Shown in pieces: positions 52,269 through 61,290 of a stretch of DNA of 64,000 nt. The notes under the pieces are model-generated. The model searched no databases. It was not told where the DNA came from and was given only the letters and a program-made list of their open reading frames with translations. The DNA is taken from positions 159,618 to 223,617 of the forward strand of contig WYBU01000009.1 in assembly GCA_011525745.1 (NCBI GenBank), read 5' to 3'. Source of the stretch: Planctomycetaceae bacterium. Lineage in GTDB: Bacteria; Planctomycetota; Phycisphaerae; UBA1845; UTPLA1. The number at the start of each line of letters is the position of its first letter. The stretch's first letter is position 1. The position numbers were made by a program, and so were the translations under genes.

Positions 52269-53579
52269 ATGGACACGTTCCTCCGCCTCATTCTGCTTCA
52301 GGATGCCAACACCCGCGTGGTGCTGCTGGGCGCGGCGCTGCTGGGCATGACCTCCGGCGTCATCGGTTCGTTCGCCGTGCTGCGCCGCCGCGCCCTGCTG
52401 GGCGATGCGCTGGCACATGCGGCGCTGCCGGGCATCTGCACGGCCTATTTCGTCGTCGGCGACAAGAGCTTCACCGCGTTTCTGATCGGCGCGCTGATCT
52501 TCGGCACCCTGGGCGTTCTGTGCGTCTCGTTCGTGCGGACGCATACGCGCATCAAGGAAGACGCCGCCATCGGCATTGTGCTCTCCTCCTTTTTCGGGCT
52601 GGGCATCGTGTTGTCGCGCATCATCCAGAACCAGCCGGCCGGCAACCGCGCCGGGCTGGACACCTACATCTACGGAAAAGCGGCGTTGATGGTGAATCAG
52701 GACGTGGCGCTGATTGCGCTGGTGGCCGGGGTGATCCTGATCGTCGTCGCGCTGCTGTTCAAGGAGTTCTCGCTGCTGTGCTTCGATCGCGATTTCGCCG
52801 CGGCCCAGGGCTGGCCGGCGATGTGGCTCGACATTCTGCTGATGGCGCTTCTGTGCGTCTGCACCGTGATCGGGCTGCCGGCCGTGGGCGTCGTGCTGAT
52901 GGCGGCGCTGCTGATCATCCCCGCGGCGGCCGCGCGGTTTTGGACCGAGCGGCTGTCTCTGATGGTCGCGCTGGCGGGGCTGATCGGGCTGTTGTCCGGG
53001 CTGATCGGGACGGCGGCGTCGGCGATGGCGGCGCACTTCGCGGCGGGACCGCCGGTGGTTCTGGCGGCGGCCGGTTTCTTCATGTTCTCGATGCTGTTCG
53101 CGCCGCGGCGCGGCGCGCTCGCGGACTGGTGGCGGCGGCGCAAGCTGCGGCAACGGATCGCGATGCAGAACGTGCTGCGGGCGTTGTACGAAATCGGCGA
53201 AGCCGCGGGCGCCTTTGAGCGGCCGGCGTCGTTCGATCAGATTCTGTCGTCCCGCGCCTGGACGGCGCCGGCGCTGACGGAGTGTCTCGAGCGGGCGGTC
53301 CGCGCCGGTCTGATTCGCGGACGCGACGATCGGTACGTGCTGACCGACGCCGGGCGGCGGGAGGCGATGCGCGTCGTGCGGGCGCATCGGCTGTGGGAGA
53401 TTTTTCTCGTCGAGCAGGCAGCCATCGCTCCGGACCACGTCGACCGGGACGCCGATCAGATCGAACACGTCCTGCCGCCCGAGCTACTGGCGCGGCTGGA
53501 GGAGCGGCTGCGCCAGGAGGGTCGCCTGCCCGCGCCGGTTCCACAGTCGCCGCATCCGGTGGGGGAGGTTGCGCCGTGA
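52269..53579 (+). CDS. mntC: Mn/Zn ABC permease fused to a DtxR-like domain (first permease)
   Basis: A 436-residue permease. Eight or nine membrane helices (residues 10-285) follow the ABC-3 family pattern (MTSGVIGSFAVLRRRALLGD; ALAHAALPGICTAYF; TVIGLPAVGVVLMAALLIIP). The last 150 residues are soluble and resemble the iron/manganese-dependent regulator fold: winged-helix FDQILSSRAWTAPALTECLE with LVLTDAGRREAMRVVRAHRL, then a metal-site-like HRLWEIFLVEQAAIAPDHVD. The cytoplasmic DtxR-like part could sense imported metal. The stop overlaps the next gene (GTGA), coupling translation. Confidence 0.9.
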   Translation: MDTFLRLILLQDANTRVVLLGAALLGMTSGVIGSFAVLRRRALLGDALAHAALPGICTAYFVVGDKSFTAFLIGALIFGTLGVLCVSFVRTHTRIKEDAAIGIVLSSFFGLGIVLSRIIQNQPAGNRAGLDTYIYGKAALMVNQDVALIALVAGVILIVVALLFKEFSLLCFDRDFAAAQGWPAMWLDILLMALLCVCTVIGLPAVGVVLMAALLIIPAAAARFWTERLSLMVALAGLIGLLSGLIGTAASAMAAHFAAGPPVVLAAAGFFMFSMLFAPRRGALADWWRRRKLRQRIAMQNVLRALYEIGEAAGAFERPASFDQILSSRAWTAPALTECLERAVRAGLIRGRDDRYVLTDAGRREAMRVVRAHRLWEIFLVEQAAIAPDHVDRDADQIEHVLPPELLARLEERLRQEGRLPAPVPQSPHPVGEVAP

Positions 53580-54871
53580 ACAACTGGTCCATCGGTCCCA
53601 TCGACGCCTGGATCATCGCGACGGCGATCTGCTGCAACGTGGCGTGCGGGTTGCTGGGCTGCTTTCTGGTGCTGCGGCGCATGTCGCTTCTGGGCGACGC
53701 GGTGTCGCACGCGATTCTGCCCGGCCTGGTGATTGCGTTCATGCTGAGCAACAGCCGTGCGATGGGTCCGATGCTGATCGGCGCGATGCTGGTCGGACTG
53801 TTCACGGCGTTCATGATCGAAGCGCTCCAGCGCTGGGGCAAAGTGCCCGAGGACGCCTCGATGGGCGTGGTGTTCACGTCGTTGTTCGCGCTGGGCGTCG
53901 TGCTGATCACGCGCTACGCGGCGAACGTCGATCTCGATCCCGGCTGCGTGCTGTACGGGCTGATCGAGTTCGTGCCGCTCGACCGCATTTCCCTGCTGGG
54001 CCACGAGATTCCGCGCGCGACGGTGACGCTGGGCTTTGTGCTGGTCGTGGTCGTGTTTCTGATTGCGGCGTTCTACAAAGAATTGACAATCGTCTCGTTC
54101 GATCCCTACCTGGCGACGACGATGGGCATCAACGCGGCGCTCGTGCATTATGCGCTGATGGCCGCCGTGGCCGCCGCCACGGTCGCCGCGTTCGAGGCGG
54201 TCGGCTCGATTCTGGTCGTGGCGATGCTCATCGCCCCCGGCGCGACGGCGCATCTGCTGACCGATCGGCTGTCGCGGATGCTCTGGATCGCGGCGGGCGT
54301 CGCGGTCGTCTCGGCCGTCGTCGGCTACATGCTGGCCGCGCATCCGCGCCTCAACACGTCGGTCGCCGGGATGATGAGCGTTGTGGCCGGCGCGCAATTC
54401 GCGCTGGCGGTGTTCTTCGCGCCGCGTCACGGCTACGTCAGCAAGCTGCTGCACCAGGTTGCACTGTCGCTGCGCATCGCCGCCGAGGATATTCTGGGCA
54501 TGTTATATCGCTGGGAAGAGGCGCGGCGCGATGCCCCGCTGACGCGCGATCAGATCGTGGCGGCAATGGCCGGCGGGCTGACCCCGCGGCTGGCGCTGTT
54601 GCGCCTGTTGCGTGGCGGCCACATCGAATCGGCGGTCGGTGCGGCGGTGCGGCTGACGGAATCGGGCCGCGCGCGGGCGGGTTCGCTCGTTCGCACGCAC
54701 CGGCTGTGGGAGAGCTACCTGGCGCAGCATCTGGGGCTGCCGCTGGACCATGTGCACGAGCCGGCGCAGCGGATGGAGCATTTCGTGACGCCGCGCATCA
54801 CCGAGCAGCTCGATGCCCAGCTCGGCGCGGCGCAGGACCCGCACGGGAAGGAGATTCCGCCGGCCCCGTGA
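53576..54871 (+). CDS. mntD: Mn/Zn ABC permease fused to a DtxR-like domain (second permease)
   Basis: A 431-residue permease that starts at GTG 53576, overlapping the preceding stop. The ABC-3 membrane domain (LLGCFLVLRRMSLLGDAVSH; AILPGLVIAFMLS; FEAVGSILVVAMLIAPGATA) covers about 280 residues. The soluble tail repeats the DtxR-like layout (RDQIVAAMAGGLTPRLALLR; RLTESGRARAGSLVRTHRLW; YLAQHLGLPLDHVHEPAQRM). Together with the first permease it should form the heterodimeric channel. Each subunit carrying its own metal-sensor-like tail is notable. Confidence 0.9.
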   Translation: MNNWSIGPIDAWIIATAICCNVACGLLGCFLVLRRMSLLGDAVSHAILPGLVIAFMLSNSRAMGPMLIGAMLVGLFTAFMIEALQRWGKVPEDASMGVVFTSLFALGVVLITRYAANVDLDPGCVLYGLIEFVPLDRISLLGHEIPRATVTLGFVLVVVVFLIAAFYKELTIVSFDPYLATTMGINAALVHYALMAAVAAATVAAFEAVGSILVVAMLIAPGATAHLLTDRLSRMLWIAAGVAVVSAVVGYMLAAHPRLNTSVAGMMSVVAGAQFALAVFFAPRHGYVSKLLHQVALSLRIAAEDILGMLYRWEEARRDAPLTRDQIVAAMAGGLTPRLALLRLLRGGHIESAVGAAVRLTESGRARAGSLVRTHRLWESYLAQHLGLPLDHVHEPAQRMEHFVTPRITEQLDAQLGAAQDPHGKEIPPAP

Positions 54872-54877
54872 GCGGAG

Positions 54878-54966
54878 GGGTCCGCACAGTATTCGCTACG
54901 AACCGAACCGCGACCGTGAGGGAGCGGCGCGGCCCCATCAACGGATCGGTCCGCACAACGGACCCT
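54878..54966. repeat. Nested repeats: family P ends around a family L copy
   Basis: GGGGTCCGCACAGTATTCGC (54877-54896) and GGTCCGCACAACGGACCCTG (54947-54966) are family-P-like ends, as in the amidase insert. A minus-strand family-L copy (AACCGAACCGCGACCGTGAG, then GGAGCGG, 54901-54927) lies between them. Confidence 0.6.
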
Positions 54967-55013
54967 GCGAATGGAAAAGCGATGCAAGGCGCGTGAACTT
55001 CAGGAGCCACGAA

Positions 55014-55451
55014 ATGGACCCATTCCTTCAAGCAGCCATCGACGAAGCGCGGGCCGGACTGGCCGAGGGCGGCATTCCGATCGGATCGGCGCTGGTCATC
55101 GACGGGAAGATCGTCGGCCGCGGGCACAATCGCCGCGTTCAGAAGGGCAGCGCGATTTTGCACGCGGAGATGGACTGCATCGAGAACGCCGGCCGGCTGA
55201 CGGCGCGCGACTATCAGCGAGCGGTAATGTACTCGACGTTGTCGCCGTGCGACATGTGCAGCGGCACGGCGCTGCTGTACAAGATTCCGCGGATCGTCAT
55301 CGGCGAGAACGTGACGTTTCAGGGGCCGGAGGCGTATCTGCGTCAGCGCGGCGTGCAGCTTGACATTCGTAACAATGAGGAGTGCATTCGGCTGATGCGG
55401 GAATTCATCGCCGCGCGGCCGGAATTGTGGAATGAGGATATCGGAGTGTGA
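55014..55451 (+). CDS. Nucleoside/cytosine deaminase family protein
   Basis: A 145-residue zinc hydrolase of the CDA/deaminase superfamily. The zinc-binding and catalytic motif is ILHAEMDCIENAG (HAE near residue 50) and YSTLSPCDMCSGTALL (PCxxC near 80). EGGIPIGSALVIDGKIVGRG near 18 and the C-terminal FIAARPELWNEDIG are like yeast cytosine deaminase (FCY1) and its bacterial relatives rather than tRNA adenosine deaminase. The precise base or nucleoside is uncertain. ATG 55014 has AGGAG upstream. Confidence 0.9.
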   Translation: MDPFLQAAIDEARAGLAEGGIPIGSALVIDGKIVGRGHNRRVQKGSAILHAEMDCIENAGRLTARDYQRAVMYSTLSPCDMCSGTALLYKIPRIVIGENVTFQGPEAYLRQRGVQLDIRNNEECIRLMREFIAARPELWNEDIGV

Positions 55452-55610
55452 TGGAAAAAAGGCACGGAGGCACGAAGGGAAAGACCAGAGCGACGAAGCC
55501 ACGAACGGGAAGGCAAGGGAAAAGGGAACAGGGAGCAATAGAAAGGCACGAGAGCGCGAAGGGGTATGAAAGAAGCGACGAATTGACGTTTGGACGTTTT
55601 GTTTCGACTT
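55452..55610. repeat. Purine-rich low-complexity tract
   Basis: An almost C/T-free plus strand (GGAAAAAAGGCACGGAGGCA, then CGAAGGGAAAGACCAGAGCG and so on). Short words such as GAGCGACGAAG and AGGGAAC are shared with 2990-3110. No gene is present. It is directly downstream of the deaminase and convergent with the symporter gene. Confidence 0.5.
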
Positions 55611-57374
55611 TCACTCCGTCCGCCACATGACGACGATCGTGCGCCACACGATCAGCGCGCCGGCGGCGAAAACGCCGACGAACACCAGGCCCTGATCGGT
55701 TCGGCCGTACAGGAACGATCCGACCGAAAACAACGCCGCGTAGACCATGGCGCAACCGGAAACCCAGCCGACAAATGACATCGCTAATCTGTCCGGCGAT
55801 TTCGCCAGACCCGCCGCCGACCGCACGTAGTTCCATCCCGGCCCCGCCGGCCGGACGCGATCATAGAAACGTTTCAATGTTTCGGCGTTCACCGGCCGCG
55901 TGAGAAACGTCGCTGCCAGCCACACCAGCGACGTCAGTCCGACGGTGGCCGCCAGCGTGAGGTAGGGCGGCAGTTGTGCACCGACCCGTTGAGCGTTGTA
56001 GAAGTAGAGCGACACGCCGGCCGAGCCGATCATCGCGGCCAGCTCGCTCCAGGCGTTGACGCGCCACCAGTACCAGCGAAGCAGGTAGACCAGTCCGGTG
56101 CCGGCGCCGATGTCGATCAGCAGTTGAAATCCCGCGCCGGCGGTCTTCAGGCCGAACATCAGTGCGGCGCTGGCGATCATCAGTCCGGCCGTCACGCAGC
56201 GCGACACAAGGACGTAGTGTCGCTCGTCGGCCGCGGGGCGCAGGAAGCGCCGATACAGATCGTGCACCAGGTAGGACGCCCCCCAGTTCAAGTGCGTCGA
56301 CATGGTCGACACGTACGCCGCCGCCAGCGACGCCACCAGCAACCCGAGCAGTCCGTGCGGCAGCAGCGTCAGCATGGCCGGATAGGCCATGTCGTGGCCG
56401 ATCAGTTCCGCGTCGAGGTGCGGCAGCGCGCGGCGCAGATCGGCGCGCGTGGGAAACACGACCATCGAACACAGCGCGACGATGATCCACGGCCAGGGCC
56501 GCAGCGCGTAGTGCGCCACGTTGTACCACAGCGTCGCGCCCATCGCGTGCTTCTCATTGCGCGCCGCCAGCATGCGCTGCGCCACGTAGCTGCCGCCGCC
56601 CGGCTCGGCGCCGGGATACCACACCGACCACCACTGCACCAGCAGCGGTGCGGCCAGGAATGCCAGCATCATCTCGGTGTCGAGCAAGTCGGGCAGCAAT
56701 CGCAGCGTGTCGGTCGGAAGCTGCTCGATGAGTCCCGACATGCCGCCCACTTGCGGCAGGTGGAGCAGGAATATCGCCGCGGCGATGACGCCGACCATGG
56801 CGATGACGAACTGCACCAGGTCCGACGCCAGCACGCCCCACAGGCCCGACGTGGCGGAAATCGGAATGCAAATCAGCGTGCAGACGATGGCCGTGCGCAT
56901 CCGGTCCCAGCCCAGCATCACGTTGGCGATCTTGGCGGCGGCCAGCGTGACCGTCGCCATGATGATGCAGTTGACCGCCAGGCCCAGATAGACGGCGCGA
57001 AACGCGCGCAGGAAGACGGCCGGGCGGCCGGAGTAGCGCAGCTCGTACAGCTCCAGGTCGGTCATGACGCCGGAGCGCCGCCACAGTCGCGCGAAAAAGA
57101 AGACGGTCAGCATTCCAGACAGCAGGAACGACCACCACTGCCAGTTCCTGCACACACCCTCTTCGCGGACGAATTGCGTCACGAGATTGGGCGTGTCGGT
57201 GCTGAAGGTCGTCGCCACCATCGAGGTGCCGATCAGCCACCACGGCGCCGAGCGGCCGGAGGCGAAGAACTCGACCGTGCCGCGCGACGCGCGACGTGCG
57301 AGCACGAGCGCGGGGAGGAATGCGATGGTCAGACAGCCGGCGATGACGGCGAAGTCGAGCGCGTTGAGACTCAT
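55611..57374 (-). CDS. Sodium:solute symporter family protein
   Basis: A 587-residue carrier with about 13 to 14 membrane helices, as usual for SSS family (LeuT-like core). Features: DFAVIAGCLTIAFLPALVLA at the N-terminus, then FFASGRSAPWWLIGTSMVAT near 36, where the family sodium-site glycine and serine lie. WYPGAEPGGGSYVAQRMLAA near 255 and LPHGLLGLLVASLAAAYVST near 350 (STMSTHLNWG) are typical of family members such as sugar or inositol carriers. The substrate cannot be told from the sequence. Monocistronic in this window. Confidence 0.88.
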   Translation of the reverse strand: MSLNALDFAVIAGCLTIAFLPALVLARRASRGTVEFFASGRSAPWWLIGTSMVATTFSTDTPNLVTQFVREEGVCRNWQWWSFLLSGMLTVFFFARLWRRSGVMTDLELYELRYSGRPAVFLRAFRAVYLGLAVNCIIMATVTLAAAKIANVMLGWDRMRTAIVCTLICIPISATSGLWGVLASDLVQFVIAMVGVIAAAIFLLHLPQVGGMSGLIEQLPTDTLRLLPDLLDTEMMLAFLAAPLLVQWWSVWYPGAEPGGGSYVAQRMLAARNEKHAMGATLWYNVAHYALRPWPWIIVALCSMVVFPTRADLRRALPHLDAELIGHDMAYPAMLTLLPHGLLGLLVASLAAAYVSTMSTHLNWGASYLVHDLYRRFLRPAADERHYVLVSRCVTAGLMIASAALMFGLKTAGAGFQLLIDIGAGTGLVYLLRWYWWRVNAWSELAAMIGSAGVSLYFYNAQRVGAQLPPYLTLAATVGLTSLVWLAATFLTRPVNAETLKRFYDRVRPAGPGWNYVRSAAGLAKSPDRLAMSFVGWVSGCAMVYAALFSVGSFLYGRTDQGLVFVGVFAAGALIVWRTIVVMWRTE

Positions 57375-57424
57375 GGCGGGCGGATGTTACACGATCGGCC
57401 GACGCGCGCCTTGCGGAGCCTGGA

Positions 57425-57529
57425 GCACAGCCGCCCCCGGCTGTGAATGTGGCACAGCCGCCCTCGGCTGTGATGAATGTGGCACAGCCGCCCTCGGCTG
57501 TGAATGTAGCACAGCCGCCCTCGGCTGTG
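57425..57529. repeat. Four tandem hairpins CACAGCCG-CCCT-CGGCTGTG
   Basis: Copies at 57426-57445, 57453-57472, 57483-57502 and 57510-57529. Each is a perfect 8-bp inverted repeat with loop CCCC or CCCT. The linkers are AATGTGG, ATGAATGTGG and AATGTAG. The period is 27, 30, 27. It lies upstream of the symporter gene and downstream of cysK in a 395-bp gap (57375-57769) that holds no gene. CGGCCCTTCGGGCCG near 57692-57706 is a further hairpin. Confidence 0.85.
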
Positions 57530-57769
57530 TCCTGACAGTCGCATGAGTAGTGACGCCGATCACGCGCGCGCGTGCGCTTGTCGCTCCGATGCGCGTGGAA
57601 CGGACTTGCAGCACGTTCGCGCGGGCAGATTGCCCGCACCGCGCGACACATACGATGCAAACAGCGGGAAGAACTACACCAGATGTCCAAAATCCGGCCC
57701 TTCGGGCCGGTCCTCCCACGAGCGCGGGGGGTTCAGATCGGGCTTCAACTTCGACCCGGCGCTGTAGCA

Positions 57770-58735
57770 CTACTTAGGTCCGGTCGTCTCCGACGGCGGC
57801 TGAAACAGCGCGGTCGAGATGTAGCGCTCGCTGGGCGAGGCCAGCACCGCCACAATGAGCTTGCCGGCGTTCTCGGGCCGCATGGCGACCTGGTTTGCGG
57901 CGCACAGCGCCGCGCCGGACGAGATGCCGCACGGAATCCCCTCGTCGCGCGCGGCGCGCCGCGCCCAATCGAAGGCGTCGGCCGAGTTCACGCGGATGAT
58001 GTCGTCGACGATCTTCATGTTCAGCACCGACGGCACGAAGCCGGCGCCGATGCCCTGAATCTTGTGTGGACCGGGCTTGACGGGCTCGCCGTTGCGGGTC
58101 TGCGTGATGACCGGCGATTCTTCCGGCTCGACCGCGATGCAGCGGAACGACGCTTTGCGCGACTTGATCACCTCACCCACGCCCGTGATCGTGCCGCCGG
58201 TGCCAATGCCGGAGACCAGAATGTCGGCCCGGCCTTCCGAGTCGTTCCAGATTTCCTCGGCGGTGGTCTTGCGGTGGATTTCGGGATTGGCGGGATTGTT
58301 GAACTGCTGCGGCATGAAGCTGTTGGGCGTTTCCCTGGCGATCTGCTCGGCTTTCGCGATCGCGCCGCGCATGCCTTCGGCTCCCGGCGTCAGTACGATT
58401 TCGGCGCCGAGGTGCTTCAGGATCATGCGCCGCTCCATGCTCATCGTCTCGGGCATTGTCAGCACCAGTCGGTAGCCCTTGGCCGCGCAGACGTAGGCCA
58501 GCGCGATTCCGGTGTTGCCGCTGGTCGGCTCGACGATCGTCGTATCCTTGCGGATTTTTCCGTCGCGCTCGCCGGCTTCGATCATCGACTTGCCGATTCG
58601 GTCCTTGACGCTCAGCGCGGGGTTGAAGTACTCCAGCTTGGCGTAGACCTCGGCCTTGCCGGAAATCAGCCGGTTGATTCGGACGAGCGGCGTGTGGCCG
58701 ATGGCGTGTGCGATGTCCTTGAACAAACGAGCCAT
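57770..58735 (-). CDS. cysK: Cysteine synthase A (O-acetylserine sulfhydrylase)
   Basis: A 321-residue PLP enzyme that makes cysteine from O-acetylserine and sulfide. The N-terminus [20 protein letters not shown], then [20 protein letters not shown] with the PLP lysine in SVKDR near residue 43. [20 protein letters not shown] near 70 holds the substrate loop [24 protein letters not shown] near 175 binds the PLP phosphate, and [15 protein letters not shown] near 265 is also typical. Cysteine is the sulfur donor for the IscS enzyme encoded upstream on the same strand, so the two are functionally linked. ATG 58735 is used. Confidence 0.95.
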   Translation of the reverse strand: MARLFKDIAHAIGHTPLVRINRLISGKAEVYAKLEYFNPALSVKDRIGKSMIEAGERDGKIRKDTTIVEPTSGNTGIALAYVCAAKGYRLVLTMPETMSMERRMILKHLGAEIVLTPGAEGMRGAIAKAEQIARETPNSFMPQQFNNPANPEIHRKTTAEEIWNDSEGRADILVSGIGTGGTITGVGEVIKSRKASFRCIAVEPEESPVITQTRNGEPVKPGPHKIQGIGAGFVPSVLNMKIVDDIIRVNSADAFDWARRAARDEGIPCGISSGAALCAANQVAMRPENAGKLIVAVLASPSERYISTALFQPPSETTGPK

Positions 58736-58979
58736 ATCGAGATTCCTCCCCGGCGCGGCCGGGACGATGCGCTTCGATCGGCGCGCGATCGAAATGCGTC
58801 GCTCTATTGGAGAGCAGGCCGCTGCCGCTGATGTCATCGGGGGCGCCCGAAAGCCCCGCTGAAGTTGAGAAGACATGGTAGGGCCGGCGGGCGGGGGGAT
58901 CAAGAAGCGGGGAACAGGGGTGTTTGAGCGAGAATCCTCCGGCAACGCGACCGCGTCGCGGCGGGCGGCGCGGCGTCGT

Positions 58980-59543
58980 TCAGAGTTGCGCCAGCAGGTT
59001 GCCGACGTACTTCATCGCATTCAGTTGCAGCCGCAGTTCGTCGCGGACCGAATCGTCGGCCTGTCCGGCCAGACGCCGCGCCAGTTCGGTGATGCGGCCT
59101 TCAATGTCGCCTTTCTGTTGCAGCACGCTCTTGCGGATGGCCGTCAACGCGGCCTGATCGCCGGCTGACTTGGCCTCTTCGATTTCCTCGCGCAGCATGA
59201 GCGTCTGGTTGAGCAGTTCGGGCGGGACGCGCTTGTCCTCGGCGGCGGACTTTCCACCCGCGCGGCGCAGCACGTATTCCGCCCGGCGCACAGGGTCACA
59301 CAACGTTTCGTAGGCCTCATTGACGCGCGCCGACGTCGCCAGCGCCGCGGCCTGGGCGGCGGCGTCCTCCATTGCGACGGCGTCGGGATGACATTGGCGA
59401 CTGAGTTCGAGAAACCGGCGGCGCAGTAGCGCGATGTCGATGTCAAAGCGGGCCGGAAGTTCGAACAACTCGAAGTAATCGCCCGCGCCGGCGCCGCTGT
59501 CCGCATGCTGTCGTTGCGCCGTCAAGCGAGATTCCGCCGCCAT
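58980..59543 (-). CDS. hscB: Fe-S cluster co-chaperone HscB
   Basis: A 187-residue J-protein. The J-domain is at residues 20-95 ([27 protein letters not shown] with the HPD motif near 49, [20 protein letters not shown]). The C-terminal helical domain that holds IscU covers about 105-187 ([49 protein letters not shown]). It stimulates the HscA chaperone, whose gene is not in this window. Part of the isc operon. ATG 59543 fits the family. Confidence 0.92.
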   Translation of the reverse strand: MAAESRLTAQRQHADSGAGAGDYFELFELPARFDIDIALLRRRFLELSRQCHPDAVAMEDAAAQAAALATSARVNEAYETLCDPVRRAEYVLRRAGGKSAAEDKRVPPELLNQTLMLREEIEEAKSAGDQAALTAIRKSVLQQKGDIEGRITELARRLAGQADDSVRDELRLQLNAMKYVGNLLAQL

Positions 59544-59619
59544 GGGAAGGAATTCGTCGCGCCATGCTGATCGGCTCGCGCGACTGCGGATGCGTCTTGT
59601 CGCGGGGGACCGGTCGTGC

Positions 59620-59949
59620 CTACGCGCTGAAGCTGCTGCCGCAGCCGCAGGTATGCGTGGCGTTGGGGTTGTTGAACACGAACCCTCGGCCCATGACCTC
59701 ATCCTTGAAGTCGATGCTGACGCCTTCGAGGTACAGGTGGCTCTTGGGGTCGCAGACGACCTTGATGCCGTGGGCGTCCCACTGCTCGTCGTTTTCCGAC
59801 ACGCGATCGGTCAGGTCCAGTGTGTATGAGAATCCGCTGCACCCGCCGCCCTTGACGCCCACGCGCAGGTACGTCGCGTCCGGGTTCATCTCCTGCTGCT
59901 CCAGGATCGTCTTGACTTCTTTGGCCGCCCGTTCAGTCAGCATCACCAT
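59620..59949 (-). CDS. iscA: Fe-S assembly carrier IscA/ErpA family
   Basis: A 109-residue A-type carrier. MVMLTERAAKEVKTILEQQE at the N-terminus, VGVKGGGCSGFSYTLDL with the first cysteine at residue 37, and GFVFNNPNATHTCGCGSSFS with two cysteines (102 and 104) at the C-terminus. These three cysteines hold the cluster. The protein delivers Fe-S clusters to apo-enzymes. It is encoded between iscU and hscB in the isc operon. ATG 59949 is followed in frame by a second ATG at 59943. Confidence 0.95.
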   Translation of the reverse strand: MVMLTERAAKEVKTILEQQEMNPDATYLRVGVKGGGCSGFSYTLDLTDRVSENDEQWDAHGIKVVCDPKSHLYLEGVSIDFKDEVMGRGFVFNNPNATHTCGCGSSFSA

Positions 59950-60126
59950 AGTCCGTCACCTCAGATTGTCCGCGGGCCGTCGGCCCGCCGGGTGCGCCTG
60001 CCGGCGCGACCTCAGTTGAATCATAGAGCCTTACGAACAGCGCCGCAGCCGCGCCCGATCGACCGCCTCCCCGACGGCCGCGGCGCGGCGCGGCGGAATA
60101 ACGCTACGGCCGGCTCGCGCGCCGGC

Positions 60127-60540
60127 CTACTTCACCGCTGCGTCGGCCGGCTGTTCCTCCGCGGCGCGCTTTTTCTTGTAGTCATTGATGGCCGCGCGGA
60201 TGGCGTCCTCGGCCAGCACGCTGCAATGGATTTTAACCGGCGGCAGGGCCAACTCCTTGACGATGTCGGTGTTCTTGATCTGCAACGCATCGTCGACGGA
60301 CTTGCCCTTGAGCCATTCGGTGGCCAGCGAGCTGGAGGCGATGGCGCTGCCGCAGCCGAAGGTCTTGAACTTGGCATCGACGATGTTGTCGTTGTCGTCG
60401 CACAGGATTTGCAGCTTCATGACGTCGCCGCACTCCGGCGCGCCGACGATGCCGGTCCCGACCTTCGGATCTTTCTTGTCGAGCGAGCCGACGTTGCGCG
60501 GGTGGTTGTAATGGTCGATGATCTTGTTGCTATAGGCCAT
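60127..60540 (-). CDS. iscU: Fe-S cluster scaffold protein IscU
   Basis: A 137-residue scaffold on which IscS and IscU build Fe-S clusters. The three ligand cysteines are C37 (GAPECGDVMKL), C63 (KTFGCGSAIASSS) and C106 (PVKIHCSVLAED); Asp39 is also kept. MAYSNKIIDHYNHPRNVGSL at the N-terminus and LAEDAIRAAINDYKKKRA at the end are typical. The LPPVK motif (LALPPVKIHC), bound by HscA, is present at 99-103. It is separated from iscS by the HEPN gene and its partner. Confidence 0.97.
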   Translation of the reverse strand: MAYSNKIIDHYNHPRNVGSLDKKDPKVGTGIVGAPECGDVMKLQILCDDNDNIVDAKFKTFGCGSAIASSSLATEWLKGKSVDDALQIKNTDIVKELALPPVKIHCSVLAEDAIRAAINDYKKKRAAEEQPADAAVK

Positions 60541-60637
60541 ATCTTTGCTCCGCTACATTTGTCTTAGATCGTTGTGCACCATTCGTTTCTGAGTATCCCT
60601 GCCCTGGTGAACAACAGCGTCTTCCAAGGCGCGCCTG

Positions 60638-60901
60638 TTATTCATCCACAAGCAATGGGACCAGCAGCACGTTGAGATGCTGCTCATCCTGTAACTTCTC
60701 CTCGATTTCGCTCAGTGCGTTCGCATAGTCAAAGGCGCGAACGTCGCCGCGGTCTGGAACCACTGTGACGTACCACCAATCGCGTTTTCGCTCGATTTCG
60801 TCGTCCACAACGTTGAGACGAAATCCGAAGCGCGGCGGCCGATAGCGGTCCAGCAGCCCTTGAACTGTGCGGCCGATCTTTTTCGCGCCATTTCGCTTCA
60901 C
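60638..60901 (-). CDS. Small protein paired with a HEPN gene
   Basis: An 87-residue protein starting at GTG 60901 (VKRNGAKKIGRTVQGLLDRY), which overlaps the HEPN stop codon (GTGA). The rest reads PPRFGFRLNVVDDEIERKRD and WWYVTVVPDRGDVRAFDYAN, an alpha/beta pattern with a long C-terminal helix and a strand (LNVLLVPLLVD). It lacks the GS-x10-DxD motif of minimal nucleotidyltransferases, so it is not an MNT antitoxin. Its role as partner of the HEPN protein is inferred from overlap only. Confidence 0.7.
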   Translation of the reverse strand: MKRNGAKKIGRTVQGLLDRYRPPRFGFRLNVVDDEIERKRDWWYVTVVPDRGDVRAFDYANALSEIEEKLQDEQHLNVLLVPLLVDE

Positions 60902-61284
60902 AGCAGGCTCTCCGCTACCTTCAGCACCGCCCGCGCGTTGGCGACGCATCGGCGGGCCGAAGCGCCGTCCACGACGCGTCCCGGACCGTAGTCGGCCAAG
61001 ATGCGCAGCATGTAGTTCACATTCACGATGCGCGACAAATCTCTGGCACGACCCGCACCGTACTCGCTGCTCAAATGCCGCCGGACCAGTTTCGGCAGCT
61101 CCTTGTGCGGCCAGGCGCCATGCGCCGCTCGCGGGTGTTGTCCGCACTTCAAAAGCATCGCCGTTACGGCGGCGAAAACGGCGTAATAGGCACGGCTGAC
61201 GGCGCTTCGCGCACACTTCGCGGTGAGGCACGTTTCCGCGCCTGCCAGCGAATCACGGGCCATGATCATCCATTCCCGCCACAT
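60898..61284 (-). CDS. HEPN domain protein
   Basis: A 128-residue all-helical protein. MARDSLAGAETCLTAKCARS followed by AVSRAYYAVFAAVTAMLLKC is the HEPN core pattern (SRAYYAVFAA). AHGAWPHKELPKLVRRHLSS near 58 and ARDLSRIVNVNYMLRILADY near 78 are also like HEPN. The canonical Rx4-6H catalytic motif is not clear, so RNase activity is uncertain. It starts 6 bp after the iscS stop and is coupled to a small gene downstream. Its position inside the isc operon is unusual. An in-frame ATG at 61266 is an alternative start. Confidence 0.75.
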   Translation of the reverse strand: MWREWMIMARDSLAGAETCLTAKCARSAVSRAYYAVFAAVTAMLLKCGQHPRAAHGAWPHKELPKLVRRHLSSEYGAGRARDLSRIVNVNYMLRILADYGPGRVVDGASARRCVANARAVLKVAESLL

Positions 61285-61290
61285 GCCCGC

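Noticed and set aside
57425..57529. CRISPR array
   Set aside because: The repeats are only 20 bp and the linkers of 7-10 bases are nearly identical, so there are no spacers. No cas gene is nearby.
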